The notes below the pieces were generated by a model, which searched no databases, had not been told where the DNA came from, and worked only from the letters and a program-made list of their open reading frames with translations. Shown piece after piece: positions 21,645 through 32,008 of a DNA stretch of 64,000 bases; positions within the stretch are counted from its first letter, which is position 1, and every line of letters starts with the position of its first letter. Location: assembly GCA_947044405.1 (NCBI GenBank), contig CAMRHE010000647.1, forward strand, positions 1 to 64,000. The letters are read 5' to 3'. The position numbers and the translations under genes are program-made. The stretch is from Leptodactylus fallax. Its lineage: Eukaryota > Chordata > Amphibia > Anura > Leptodactylidae.

Positions 21645-22873
21645 TCAAATAAATGAAGCAAAACTCAATTGTTCATTTAACCCACCCGGGGCTACAGTTT
21701 GCAAGCGAAAAATCCATTTTGTTTCTGCCTGAGTAACAAGTTGGTCCCAATTACCGCGGCGTACAGGGGGTTGGATCAGGTCAATACCCATAAATTTAAT
21801 GCACAAAGCATTACCCTGATGTTCAAGTTGGATATGCCGGGCGATTGGTGTATCACGATGATGTCGGATGTCACCTAAATGCTCGCCTATTCGGCGCCTG
21901 AACTCACGGATTGTTTTGCCAATGTATTCAAGGCCGCAGTTACAGGTGGCCTTATAAATAACGCCCTTCGAACGACAATTAATAAAAGACCTGATTGCAT
22001 AAGAAGCACCGGTAACATTGCTAGTGAAGTTTTTACCACTTGTGACGTATGGGCATGCAACACAGCCACTACAGCGAAAACAGCCCACAACTTTTTTTGT
22101 TAACAGCCAATTTTTGGCAGTGGTAGGTTCGGAGAAATGACTCACTACCACACGGTCCCTAATGCTCCTGCCTCTTCTATATGTTATTTGGGGCTTATGG
22201 CCCACCGCATCAACGATATCGGTGTCCATAGTCAAAATCCCCCAGTGTTTAGCAATAACAGTACGAACCTGATCAGCCATGCCATCAAACGTACCTATTA
22301 GCCTAGTCTGCCCAACACTGGGAGGACTGATCTTAGTAGTCAGAAGCACGGGCCGATCCTGATTAAGGGCATGTTGAAAAGCCAGTCTTAAAACGCGATC
22401 AGGATACCCCGTAGCATGAAATCTAGATCTCAAATCTGCCGCTTGTTTCTTGAACTCAGAGATTGTTGAACAATTGCGACGAAGCCGAAGATATTGGCCC
22501 TTAGGTATTCCTTTTTTGAGGGGAAGGGGATGATACTCTCCCACCGCAATAATGAATTAGTAGAGGTGGGTTTGCGATATATGGTAGTCAAAACTTCCCC
22601 TTTAATGACCGAGATATGGAGATCCAAAAAAGCTAAGTTGGTAGGGTTAGTCTCATAGGTAAAATGAAGACCAATATCATTCTTATTGAGACCCGCTACC
22701 AGACGACCAAACTGGTCCTCAGACTCCTCCCATATGACCAATATGTCATCTATGTAGCGGGCCCAAATATGAATCTTCTCCATCCAATCGGTCTCTCCCT
22801 CACCCGGTTCGAGGGAGCGCTCCCACCAGCCCAGGAATAGGTTGGCATAAGAGGGTGCACAAGGGCTACCCAT
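21645..22873 (-). pseudogene. Truncated RT-GIY-YIG frame of unit 2 with one-base deletion
   Basis: The first part (22430-22873) starts at motif B and includes YIDDILVIWEES and the LDLHISV block. The second part (21645-22544) carries the Cys linker (CFRCSGCVAC) and the full GIY-YIG domain (GVIYKATC, EYIGKT). They are in different frames because unit 2 lacks one base near 22533 relative to unit 1. Motif A and everything upstream are absent. No functional reverse transcriptase can be made; the nuclease half is readable. Confidence 0.88.
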
Positions 22874-23004
22874 TCCACAACCCCTGAGCTGGTGGAAGAC
22901 CCTCCCATTAAAGGTGAAATAAAAAAGGAATACCTAAGGGCCAATATCTTTGGCTTCGTCGCAATTGTTCAACAATCTCTGAGTTCAAGAAACAAGCGGC
23001 AGAT

Positions 23005-23793
23005 TTGAGATCTAGATTTCATGCTAGGGGGTATCCTGATCGCGTTTTAAGACCGGCTTTTCAACATGCCCTTAATCAGGATCGGCCCGTGCTTCTGACT
23101 CCTAAGATCAGTCCTCCCAGTGTTGGGCAGACTAGGCTAATAGGTACGTTTGATGGCATGGCTGATCAGGTTCGTACTGTTATTGCTAAACACTGGGGGA
23201 TTTTGACTATGGACCCCGATATCGTTGATGCGGTGGGCCATAAGCTCCAAATAACGTATAGAAGGGGCAGGAGCATTAGGGACCGTGTGGTAGTGAGTAA
23301 TTTCTCCGAACCTACCACTGCCAAAAATTGGCTGTTAACAAAAAAAGTTGTGGGCTGTTTTCGCTGTAGTGGCTGTATTGCATGCCCATACGTCACAAGT
23401 GGTAAAAACTTCACTAGCAATGTTACCGGTGCTTCTTATGCAATCAGGTCTTTTATTAATTGTCGTTCGAAGGGCGTTATTTATAAGGCCACCTGTAACT
23501 GCGGCCTTGAATACATTGGCAAAACAATCCGTGAGTTCAGGCGCCGAATAGGCGAGCATTTAGGTGACATCCGACATCATCGTGATACACCAATCGCCCG
23601 GCATATCCGACTTGAACATCAGGGTAATGCTTTGTGCATTAAATTTATGGGTATTGACCTGATCCAACCCCCTGTACGCCGCGGTAATTGGGACCAACTT
23701 GTTACTCAGGCAGAAACAAAATGGATTTTTCGCTTGCAAACTGTAGCCCCGGGTGGGTTAAATGAACAATTGAGTTTTGCTTCATTTATTTGA
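23005..23793 (+). pseudogene. C-terminal Penelope fragment: linker and GIY-YIG nuclease (unit 3)
   Basis: A 262-codon open frame, the first ATG being internal (MRSRFHARGYPDRV). It carries the Cys linker (CFRCSGCIAC) and an undamaged GIY-YIG domain: GVIYKATCNCG, EYIGKTIREF, RRRIGEHLGD. The sequence differs from unit 1 by a few residues only. Without the reverse transcriptase it cannot retrotranspose; whether it is expressed is unknown. Confidence 0.87.
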
Positions 23794-24468
23794 TAGGGGT
23801 TTCATTCTATATTCAGGATGGTTATTTGTCTAGTCCATATGTGCATTGTATTTTATATCTAGTTTTCATTCCCCTCTAAAATACCTTTTTATGTACTCTG
23901 CAAGTGATTCTATAAGGTTTTATTTGCAGAGCCTTGCTTCTGTTTATTTATCTGCAGCATTGTTTGCTCAGTTAATAGGGGCATAACGAGGTTTGGATTT
24001 AGATAACATTCTATCCATTTCCTGTTCTCTTGCTTTCATTATCATATGCGTAAGCGCTAATGTGATTTCTATTTGGGCATGCTCAGTATGTACTTTGAGT
24101 TCCCTTTGTTATGCGCATGCTAATTGCACTATCCCACCTGTAGCACTTAGTATTTAAGTAGGTAGAGCCTCTTGTGCTTCTCAGGTATGTTTGGCACTCC
24201 ATATACCTGGTGTAGGAATACTTAGCGTTTGAACTGTGCTATCTTCCAACACTTATGGCCACTCATTGATATACCATGGTGTTGTTTTGTATCTGTGATT
24301 AGTTATCTGGTATCTGCAATACCATTAGGAGTTTTATGTACTACTTATATTTGTGCTATGTTTTTTGATGGTTAACACTTGACCTTAGTGCTTGTTTCTT
24401 CCATACTTGGCACAGGGTGGTATCTTTACTGTGGCTCCATTCCTGCATCTAGTATATTTGAGATTTTT

Positions 24469-24531
24469 TAACCAACTCTATCCCCTGATGAGTTTAGCGA
24501 AACATGCATGTCGGGATTGCATGTTTGGTTA
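24469..24531 (+). ncRNA. Hammerhead-ribozyme-like motif, Penelope unit 3
   Basis: CTGATGA 24485-24491, GAAA 24499-24502, stem III 24502-24508 with 24518-24524, predicted cleavage after T24525 (triplet GTT). Outer stem I pair TAACC 24469-24473 with GGTTA 24527-24531. It lies about 690 bases past the ORF stop, in the 3' untranslated region, which becomes the pseudo-LTR in a tandem arrangement. Confidence 0.67.
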
Positions 24532-25126
24532 CTATATATATGTGTGTTAGGCGTACCTAGTTTTGTTTTGTTTCTTGTGTTTTTTGTTCTCTTTATATCT
24601 ATTTGTTTTGAAGGGATTTGATAGGGATAGTTTATTCTAGGGCCAGGTTCCAGTCGGGGGCACTTGCTATTTAGGGCGGTGGCCCCGAGTTAGGACTTTA
24701 GGGTCCATTTAGTTTTTTATATAGGGTGTTATAGGGACAGTTTAGATACAGGTGTTTCCTTATTTAGCCCGTTGTTACTGGTGTTACTTTTGAACCGTGG
24801 ACTATGTCACCCCTCTCCCCTTCTGGTATTTGCTTCAGCAACACAGGCACCATCTGAATCACGGTAAGTGTCTGGTTGGTTTTTCCTATTTCAGGCTGCC
24901 GTGCCTGTTTTGTTTGCTTTTTTTTGTCTCCAAATCATATATATATTTTTTTTGATATTTTGAGGACTATTTAATTGTGCTGCTTTTAGGGTGGTTATAT
25001 GTTGTTGTGATTTTTAACTTTAATTAATTAAAAGTTATATATTAATTTCTGTATTATTGTGATTATCATTTTGGGTTATATAATTTTTTTTCGGATAATC
25101 TATTGTTGTATACGACCTGTAAGGTC

Positions 25127-25138
25127 CTGGATAATTAA
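25127..25138. repeat. Right target-site duplication of the Penelope composite
   Basis: CTGGATAATTAA, identical to 15907-15918. The pre-insertion sequence would read through a single copy of these 12 bases. Confidence 0.85.
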
Positions 25139-25240
25139 GAATTAGACTAGAACTGTGTCAGTCAGCTTGTGTTTTTTTTCCCATTGCAATGGCAGCAATG
25201 TGTATGTATATTGGATAACCAAAAAAAAAAAAAAACTTAA

Positions 25241-25457
25241 GGCTAAGGCCCCACATTGCGGAAATGCAGCTTTTTTTGTTGCATATTTTGTTGCAGTTTT
25301 TTGAGCCAAAGCCAGAAGTGGATTTAGCTAAGGGGAGAAGTATAAGAACTTCCTATATATTTCCCATTCCTCTTGTAGCCATTCTTGGCTTTGGCTATAA
25401 AAACCACAACAAAATCTGCAACAAAAAAGCTGTGTTTCCGCAACAAGGGGCCTCAGG
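25241..25457. repeat. Foldback MITE with about 40-bp inverted ends
   Basis: Left end ggctaaggccccacattgcg and right end, when inverted, CCTGAGGCCCCTTGTTGCGG share the TAAGGCCCC...TTGCGGAAA...CAGC pattern. The inner arms (agccaaagccagaa against ttcttggctttggct) also pair. No coding; no clear target duplication. Confidence 0.75.
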
Positions 25458-25495
25458 ATGTTTAACAATGTTTACTGTGTGTGCGCAAAAACCCT

Positions 25496-25680
25496 CTTAA
25501 ATAACAGAGATTTTTTTCAGAATAAGGTAGGCTGCAAGACTGTTTATTGGGTGAGCAACAATACACTGCTTAAGAAATGGAGATTTTCAGATTAGAAGGC
25601 TCTGTCACACTGTTTTTTGGGCAAGCAAAAAAATCCTTAAATAATGGAGATTTTTTTTTCAGATTAGCGCAGGCACAATC
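25496..25680. repeat. Imperfect tandem repeat, about 65-75 bp unit, 2.5 copies
   Basis: Each unit opens with 'cttaaataa.(a/t)gagatttttttcaga' (25497, 25570, 25635) and continues with a ctgtttattgggtgagca-type block. Non-coding. Confidence 0.65.
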
Positions 25681-26109
25681 AGTGGGTTAGCTATTAGAAC
25701 TGCAGTTTGTACAGTGCCTTGTGAAAGTATTCGGCCCCCTTGAACTTTTCAACCTTTTGCCACATTTCAGGCTTCAAACATAAGGATATAAAATTTAAAT
25801 TTTTTTGGTGAAGAATCAACAACAAGTGGGACACAATGCTGAAGTGGAACGAATTTTATTGGATATTTTAAACTTTTGTAAAAAATAAAAAACTGAAAAG
25901 TGGGGCGTGCAATATTATTCGGCCCCCTTAAGTTAATACTTTGTAGTGCCACCTTTTGCTGCGATTACAGCTGCAAGTCGCTTGGGGTATGTCTCTATCA
26001 GTTTTGCACATCGAGAGACTGAAATTCTTGCCCATTCTTCCTTGGAAATCAGCTCGAGCTCAGTGAGGTTGGATGGAGAGCGTTTGTGAACAGCAGTTTT
26101 CAGCTCTTT

Positions 26110-26925
26110 CTACAGATTCTCGATTGGATTCAGGTCTGGACTTTGACTTGGCCATTCTAACACCTGGATATGTTTATATGTGAACCACTCCATTGTAGAT
26201 TTTGCTTTATGTTTGGGATCATTGTCTTGTTGGAAGATAAATCTCTGTCCCAGTCTCAGGTCTTTTGCAGACTCCAACAGGTTTTCTTCCAGAATAGTCC
26301 TGTATTTGGCTCCATCCATCTTCCCATCAATTTTAACCATCTTCCCTGTCCCTGCTAAAGAAAAGCAGGCCCAAACCATGATGCTGCCACCACCATGTTT
26401 GACAGTGGGGATGGTGTGTTCAGGGTGATGAGCTGTGTTGCTTTTACGCCAAACATATCGTTTTGCATTGTGGCCAAAAAGTTGGATTTTGGTTTCATCT
26501 GACTAGAGCACCTTCTTCCACATGTTTGGTGTGTCTCCCAGGTGGCTTGTGGCAAACTTTAAACAAGACCTTTTATGGATATCTTTGAGAAATGGCTTTC
26601 TTCTTGCCACTCTTCCATAAAGGCCAGATTTGTGCAATGTATGACTGATTGTTGTCCTATGGACAGACTCTCCCACCTCAGCTGTAGATCTCTGCAGTTC
26701 ATCCAGAGTGATCTTTGACCTCTTGGCTGCATCTCTGATCAGTCTTCTCCTTGTTTCAGATGAAAGTTTAGAGGGACAGCTGAGTCTTGGTAGATTTGCA
26801 GTGGTCTGATACTCCTTCCATTTCAATATGATCGCTTGCACAGTGCTCCTTGGGATGTTTAAAGTTTGGGAAATCTTTTTGTATCCAAATCCGTCTTTAA
26901 CCCTCGTCCGGCTGAGTAGGTACAA
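26110..26925 (-). pseudogene. Tc1 transposase, two nonsense codons and a MITE insertion
   Basis: The N-terminal part (FGYKKISQTLNIPRSTVQA) is the paired-like helix-turn-helix that binds the inverted ends, followed by a GRPSKLS-type hook here changed to CPSKLS. The catalytic triad is the DD34E type: first Asp in the block after a TAG (…SDETK), second in QDNDPKHK, Glu in [10 protein letters not shown]. Two Trp codons are TAG, at 26503-26505 and 26110-26112, each one base from TGG. The true start codon region is split by an 82-bp TTAA MITE (26901-26982). The enzyme would cut and paste the element at TA sites; this copy cannot make it. Confidence 0.88.
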
Positions 26926-26982
26926 TTGTACCTATTCCTCTGCAGCCTGTTAATGTTGTAAAATTATGCAGCCTGACGAAGG
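26901..26982. mobile_element. 82-bp piggyBac-like MITE with TTAA target, inside Tc1-a
   Basis: Flanked by TTAA at 26897-26900 and 26983-26986. Ends CCCTCGTCCGGCTG and, inverted, CCTTCGTCAGGCTG match 12 of 14. It contains the perfect palindrome aggtacaattgtacct. The interrupted transposase codons line up with the uninterrupted copy at 30880-30895 when these bases are removed. Superfamily is inferred from TTAA and the CCC/CCT start. Confidence 0.75.
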
Positions 26983-27433
26983 TTAAACTTCTCCACAACA
27001 GTATCATGGACCTACCTGGTGTGTTCCTTGGTCTTCATGATGCTCTCTGCGCTTTAAGCAGAACCCTGAGACTATCACAGAGCAGGTGCATTTATACGGA
27101 AACTTGATTACACACAGGTGGATTATATTTATCATCATCAGTCATTTAGGACAACATGGGATCATTCAGAGATCCTCACTGAACTTCTGGAGTGAGTTTG
27201 CTGCACTGAAAGTAAAGGGGCCGAATAATATTGCACGCCCCACTTTTCAGTTTTTTATTTTTTACAAAAGTTTAAAATAACCAATAAATTTTGTTCCACT
27301 TCACAATTGTGTCCCACTTTTTGTTGATTCGTCACCAAAAAATTAAAACTTTATATCCTTATGTTTGAAACCTGAAATGTGGCAAAAGGTTGAAAAGTGC
27401 AAGGGGGGGCAAATACTTTCGCAAGGCACTGTA

Positions 27434-28711
27434 TGTACTTACTGAAAAAATCTAAACTCTTGTCCAAATAACAGGACTGACTTTGTCAGTAAAAACTATG
27501 TTAAACACTCTGTGGACAAATCAAACTGCTCTATTGCAAAATTGTCCTTTGTCTTTATTACTGCAACAATCTTGCTCACACAGCACAGATATTATCCCTC
27601 ACTCTTATCTATGATTTATATCACTAAACTGCTTGTAATTGATTAAATCTGACTAAACATTGTTCTAATTCTCCTATTCCTAAGACTCTCTAGCTGTATT
27701 ACAAGCTTTGCTGCACTCAGTGTTCTGTATCATGCAGTAATGAATAACACATCCATCCCTACATCCACCACCATCATTGAAATGCCTTGTGAGATCAGCA
27801 CTGTAAGGTATCCACCTACCATTGACTATTGGCTGAGAGGCTGTCAGCTGATGTCCTGTGATTCCCGAACATCACACTGATTCAAACATGTGTGTGTTCT
27901 ACATGTAGCAGGGGCTATTTTAGTTTGTTCAAGACAAATAGCCATTTATTTGGTTTCATTAAAAACCAAACAGTTTTTTATATTGGGGTTGATCCCGAGG
28001 AATAATTTGGTTAGCCCGTTTCTAATTAGCATAATAGAGTTTCTGTACTTTAACAAGTGAAGAGAAAAGTCACAAACAAATACACACATTTGTCAAAGGT
28101 TCCAATGTAGCTTTCATGGTCTGAATTTAACTTATGTTTTCAAGCTATTACTTTTGGCAGTACCAGAGGTGTACACAATAATTTATGATTAAACAGGAGA
28201 TCCCTTATCAGAAAAGGGATACACTCAATATGACTCGGTTGTTTGCGTGGTTAATATCTCACAGCCTGCCAAATTCAAATAGGACTACATTGAAAACAAC
28301 TTTGTGGGTGACTTGGAACGCCATAAATGTGCCTGCCAGTGAATATCTCATGATCAAGTAAATGTAATAATGTATTAGCAGTTCTAGTAGTGTAACCCCA
28401 CAGAATTCTAATAATGTAACCACATTGAATTACATAAGAAACATAATCATACAGTATGTATCTAAAAGCTACTATGGTAAGTAGAATATTTTTAAAAAAG
28501 TAACAGATGTGACATGATATGAATAGGCATAAACTACACCATAATGTATATTGAGTATTCTAATCAAATATATTGTCATGTACTGTAAAAACTAAACTAT
28601 ATAAAATATGTACAATATTTTCTCCACTTCTTGTGAGTTGTGGTTATTATTGTCTTAACCTAGATGCTCATGACCTATGAAAATCGTTTCTTGTGAGTGC
28701 TGGACATCCCA
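27434..28711. other. AT-rich intergenic DNA, nothing recognised
   Basis: No motif-bearing frame, terminal repeats or RNA gene found on either strand. Confidence 0.55.
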
Positions 28712-28902
28712 GCCTGAACAGTATGCAGGGAGAGAGACTCCTAGCATTATATATATATATATATTTAAAATTCCTAATGACATACTGTCCCATGGTGATT
28801 ACAGTACAGGACAGTATGTTGCTGGGAGGCAGGGACTCCTAGCATCCAAGATCCAAGATAACCATTATGCTTGGAGTCCCTCTCCCTGCATACTGTTCAG
28901 GC
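28712..28902. repeat. Foldback repeat with 35-bp ends and a (TA)n centre
   Basis: gcctgaacagtatgcaggga at 28712 pairs with tccctgcatactgttcaggc ending 28902; the pairing extends to about 28748/28868 with three mismatches. The interior has a second pair (tactgtcc, ggacagta) and a TA run at 28750-28765. Confidence 0.78.
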
Positions 28903-30119
28903 TTAGAAATCCGGTACTCACACGGATCGAGTTTCATGGGTGAATCTTGGTCATGTGAATCTAGGCTTAGCCTTTTACTGGCTTACCTTCAAACTAAATT
29001 CAGCTAAAAGAAAACTGATAAATCCAAAGTACATAATCTAATGTACTGTAAATGTGAGGTGCTGTGCACGTTCTTTATGCAAAGGTAGCTAGCTAACATA
29101 GCTGAGGGTCTGATGCCTTTCATTTTCCTAATCTGTGGGCTGCAGAAGAAGAAAGCCCACAGATTGAACCTGAAGGGGTAGAGGAGGGGGCACATAACTG
29201 AAGTAGTGTGAGGAACATAGAAGGGGTGTGTAAAGGGTCATTAGGTGAATGAGAGGCCAATAGGTGGGGTTAAGAATAGTTTACTTATGGGGGAGCAGGT
29301 CTCAGAGGGAACAGTTTTACAACAGAGCTAGGAGAAGTGTAAAGTTTCCCACCCACCCACCTTATAGGTTATTCTCTTTACATCACGGCGGTGAGAGCAG
29401 GAGGGGTCCTTGGAGGTATGGATTGAGAATAAGTGGTCAGTTGGGACAGAGATGTAAAGGTTCACCTCCTCCCAATTTGTGGTATTGGAACTTGGAGGCT
29501 GGTTTGGCATTCCTGCGGTCAGGGTGCCCAGGAGGGAATTAGATCTCCGATGGTAGTATTCCTGGGTCAAGTGGATTACGGCTTGGGATAAATAATCAGA
29601 GGCCTGCAAATGTTTTAGGGATATCAATATGTTTGATTGCCTTCAAGGACCCCTCCTTTCTGTGGGAGAATATCCTGTGTTTACAACAGTGTTTATGGTC
29701 AAGTTCACAGTATTTATTTAAGGACATATTTATGTAACAATGAGGCCTTGTATGTTTGTGGCCAGAAAGAGGAGAGGTGACAGCGGCAGCCCAAGCTCCT
29801 TGCATCAGAGGATCAGAGGTAGGAGAGTATCATTTTTATTTCCACACTTTGGGGGACATTAATAATATGTTAGAGGGGGTCTCCTTAATACAGGGGGCAA
29901 TATTGATTTAAGGATACCTTATTAAAATAAGGGGGACATTAGGAGTCAGAATTTAAATGGGCTTAATTAGGAGGCATTATTAAAGGGTTTGTCTAAGATT
30001 TAAAAAAAAAAAATGTATGGAGGCAGCAGGTTAGTTGTGAAAGATAACATTGCATTTATACCTACCTGTATCCTCCCCTCTATTCCTGTGCTGGGCCGCA
30101 GGGCTCCTCCGCCGCTTTG
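28903..30119. other. Intergenic; small hairpin and degenerate repeats
   Basis: 29130-29165 is a perfect 12-bp hairpin (AATCTGTGGGCT, 12-base loop). 29840-30000 holds loose 'gggggacattaata'-like repeats. 29985-30119 begins attaaagggtttgtc and carries a tacctacctgtatcctcccc block, which looks like half of a TTAA MITE. No gene seen. Confidence 0.5.
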
Positions 30120-30121
30120 TA

Positions 30122-30441
30122 CAGTGGCTTGCAAAATAATGTATACCTCTTGAACTTTTTCACATTTTGTCACCTTACAACCACAAACTTAAATGCATTT
30201 TATTGAGATTTTAAGTGATAGATCAACACAAAGTAGACTGGGAAGGAGATTCACCTTCCAGCATGACAATGACCCTAAACATAGAGCCAGAGCTACAGTG
30301 GAATGGTTTAGATCAAATAATATTCATGTGTTAGAAAGGCGCAGTCAAAGTCCAGACCTAAATCCCATTGAGCATTTGTGGCAAGACATGAAAATTGCTG
30401 TTCACAGATGCTCTCCATCCAATCTGGCTGAGCTTGAGCTA
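30122..30441 (+). mobile_element. Tc1-like element c, internally deleted and interrupted
   Basis: Left end CAGTGGCTTGCAAAATAATG follows TA (30120-30121). After about 115 bp of terminal sequence the element jumps to transposase C-terminal coding (FTFQHDNDPKHRARATVEW, then [12 protein letters not shown], with the second Asp and the Glu), so most of the gene is deleted. At 30440 a TA is used by Tc1-b. The same terminal family ends the fragment at 34027-34306. Confidence 0.82.
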
Positions 30442-32008
30442 CAGTGCCTTGCAAAAGTATTCGGCCCCCTTGAACTTTTCAACCTTTTGCTACATTTCAG
30501 GTTTCAAACATAAGGATATAAAATTTTAATTTTTTTGGTGACGAATCAACAACAAGTGGGACACATTGTGAAGTGGAACGAAATTTATTGGTTATTTTAA
30601 ACTTTTGTAAAAAATAAAAAACTGAAAAGTGGGGCATGCAATATTATTCGGCCCCTTTACTTTCAGTGCAGCAAACTCACTCCAGAAGTTCAGCGAGGAT
30701 CTCTGAATGATCCAATGTTGTCCTAAATGACTGATGATGATAAATATAATCCACCTGTGTGTAATCAAGTCTCCGTATAAATGCACCTGCTCTGTGATAG
30801 TCTCAGGGTTCTGTTTAAAGCGCAGAGAGCATCATGAAGACCAAGGAACACACCAGGCAGGTCCATGATACTGTTGTGGAGAAGTTTAAAGCAGGATTTG
30901 GATACAAAAAGATTTCCCAAACTTTAAACATCCCAAGGAGCACTGTGCAAGTGATCATATTGAAATGGAGTATCAGAACCGGCCGTCCCTCTAAACTTTC
31001 ATCTCAAACAAGGAGAAGGCTGATCAGAGATGCAGCCAAGAGGCCCATGATCACTCTGGATGAACTGCAGAGATCTACAGCTGAGGTGGGAGAGTCTGTC
31101 CATAGGGCAACAATCAGTCGTTCACTGCACAAATCTGGCCTTTATGGAAGAGTGGCAAGAAGAAAGCCATTTCTCAAAGATATCCATAAAAAGTCTTGTT
31201 TAAAGTTTGCCACAAGCCACCTGGGAGACACACCAAACATGTGGAAGAAGGTGCTCTGGTCAGATGAAACCAAAATCCAACTTTTTGGCCACAATGCAAA
31301 ACGATATGTTTGGCGTAAAAGCAACACAGCTCATCACCCTGAACACACCATCCCCACTGTCAAACATTGTGGTGGCAGCATCATGGTTTGGGCCTGCTTT
31401 TCTTCAGCAGGGACAGGGAAGATGGTTAAAATTTATGGGAAGATGGATGGAGCCAAATACAGGACCATTCTGGAAGAAAACCTGTTGTTCTGCAAAAGAC
31501 CTGAGACTGGGACGGAGATTTATCTTCCAACAAGACAATGATCCCAAACATAAAGCAAAATCTACAATGGAATGGTTCACAAATAAACTTATGCTGGTGT
31601 TAGAATGGCCAAGTCAAAGTCCAGACCTGAATCCAATCGAGAATCTGTGGAAAGAGCTTAAAACTGCTGTTCACAAACGCTCTCCATCTAACCTCACTGA
31701 GCTCGAGCTGTTTTGCAAGGAAGAATGGGCAAGAATTTCAGTCTCTCGATGTGCAAAACTGATAGAGACATACCCCAAGCGACTTGCAGCTGTAATCACT
31801 GCAAAAGGTGGTGCTACAAAGTATTAAGGGGGCCGAATACTATTGCACGCCCCACTTTTCAATTTTTTTTATTTTTTACAAAAGTTTAAAATATCCAATG
31901 AATTTCGTTCCACTTCACGATTGTGTCCCACTTGTTGTTGATTCTTCACCAAAAAATAAAAATTTTATATCCTTATGTTTGAAGCCTGAAATGTGGCAAA
32001 AGGTTGAA
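30442..32008 (+). mobile_element. Tc1-like DNA transposon b, right end lost, nested in Tc1-c
   Basis: Left end CAGTGCCTTGCAAAAGTATT, the same family as Tc1-a, follows TA at 30440-30441. The right inverted end is recognisable to 'caaaaggttgaaa' at about 32008 and then gives way to a T run, so about the last 30 bp are missing. The plus strand encodes transposase. Confidence 0.88.
30834..31827 (+). pseudogene. Tc1-b transposase, frameshifted
   Basis: Starts MKTKEHTRQVHDTVVEKF, which looks like the native Tc1 start, with the helix-turn-helix at about 20-45 and GRPSKLS. An in-frame deletion of about 24 bases relative to Tc1-a shortens the segment before GRPSKLS. The first Asp is in LWSDETK. Near 31488 two bases are missing, so the frame ends at 31541. 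The second Asp (QDNDPKHK) and Glu ([14 protein letters not shown]) follow in another frame, ending at TAA 31827. Unlike Tc1-a the two Trp codons are intact. A single lesion therefore inactivates it. Confidence 0.9.

Larger units (their letters stand above)
20310..22921 (-). mobile_element. Penelope unit 2: 5'-truncated tandem copy
   Basis: Same family and strand as unit 1 and immediately upstream of it. It starts inside reverse transcriptase (near the GCGMGSPCAP motif B) and runs through the nuclease, stop and 3' untranslated region to the about 50-bp sequence (20310-20359) that leads into unit 1. The truncation point abuts unit 3 in opposite orientation at about 22921, across a short A run. 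Confidence 0.88.
15919..25126. mobile_element. Composite Penelope-like element insertion: long copy plus tandem and inverted truncated copies
   Basis: Three units of one family: unit 1 (minus, 15919-20309, longest), unit 2 (minus, 20310-22921, 5'-truncated, in tandem) and unit 3 (plus, 22922-25126, 5'-truncated, head-to-head with unit 2). Units are near-identical. The whole is bounded by a 12-bp direct repeat. Penelope-like elements are known to insert with 5'-truncated partner copies in tandem or inverted orientation, so this is a textbook but unusually complete case with both arrangements at once. Confidence 0.9.
22922..25126 (+). mobile_element. Penelope unit 3: inverted, 5'-truncated copy
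   Basis: Starts at the codons for KKGIPKGQYL, downstream of the reverse transcriptase catalytic motifs, and runs through the nuclease and the full 3' untranslated region. Its last about 50 bases (25076-25126) equal the segment joining units 2 and 1 (20310-20359), ending at the small palindrome GACCTgtaAGGTC, and then the 12-bp target duplication begins. This shows the template continued past one unit into the start of the next. Confidence 0.88.
25712..27431 (-). mobile_element. Tc1-like DNA transposon a, near full length
   Basis: Bounded by inverted ends CAGTGCCTTGTGAAAGTATT and its counterpart ending GGCACTG, with the TA target duplicated on both sides (25710-25711, 27432-27433). The inverted ends extend about 200 bp. 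The minus strand encodes a Tc1 transposase with two nonsense codons, and an 82-bp MITE sits in its 5' part. Confidence 0.92.
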
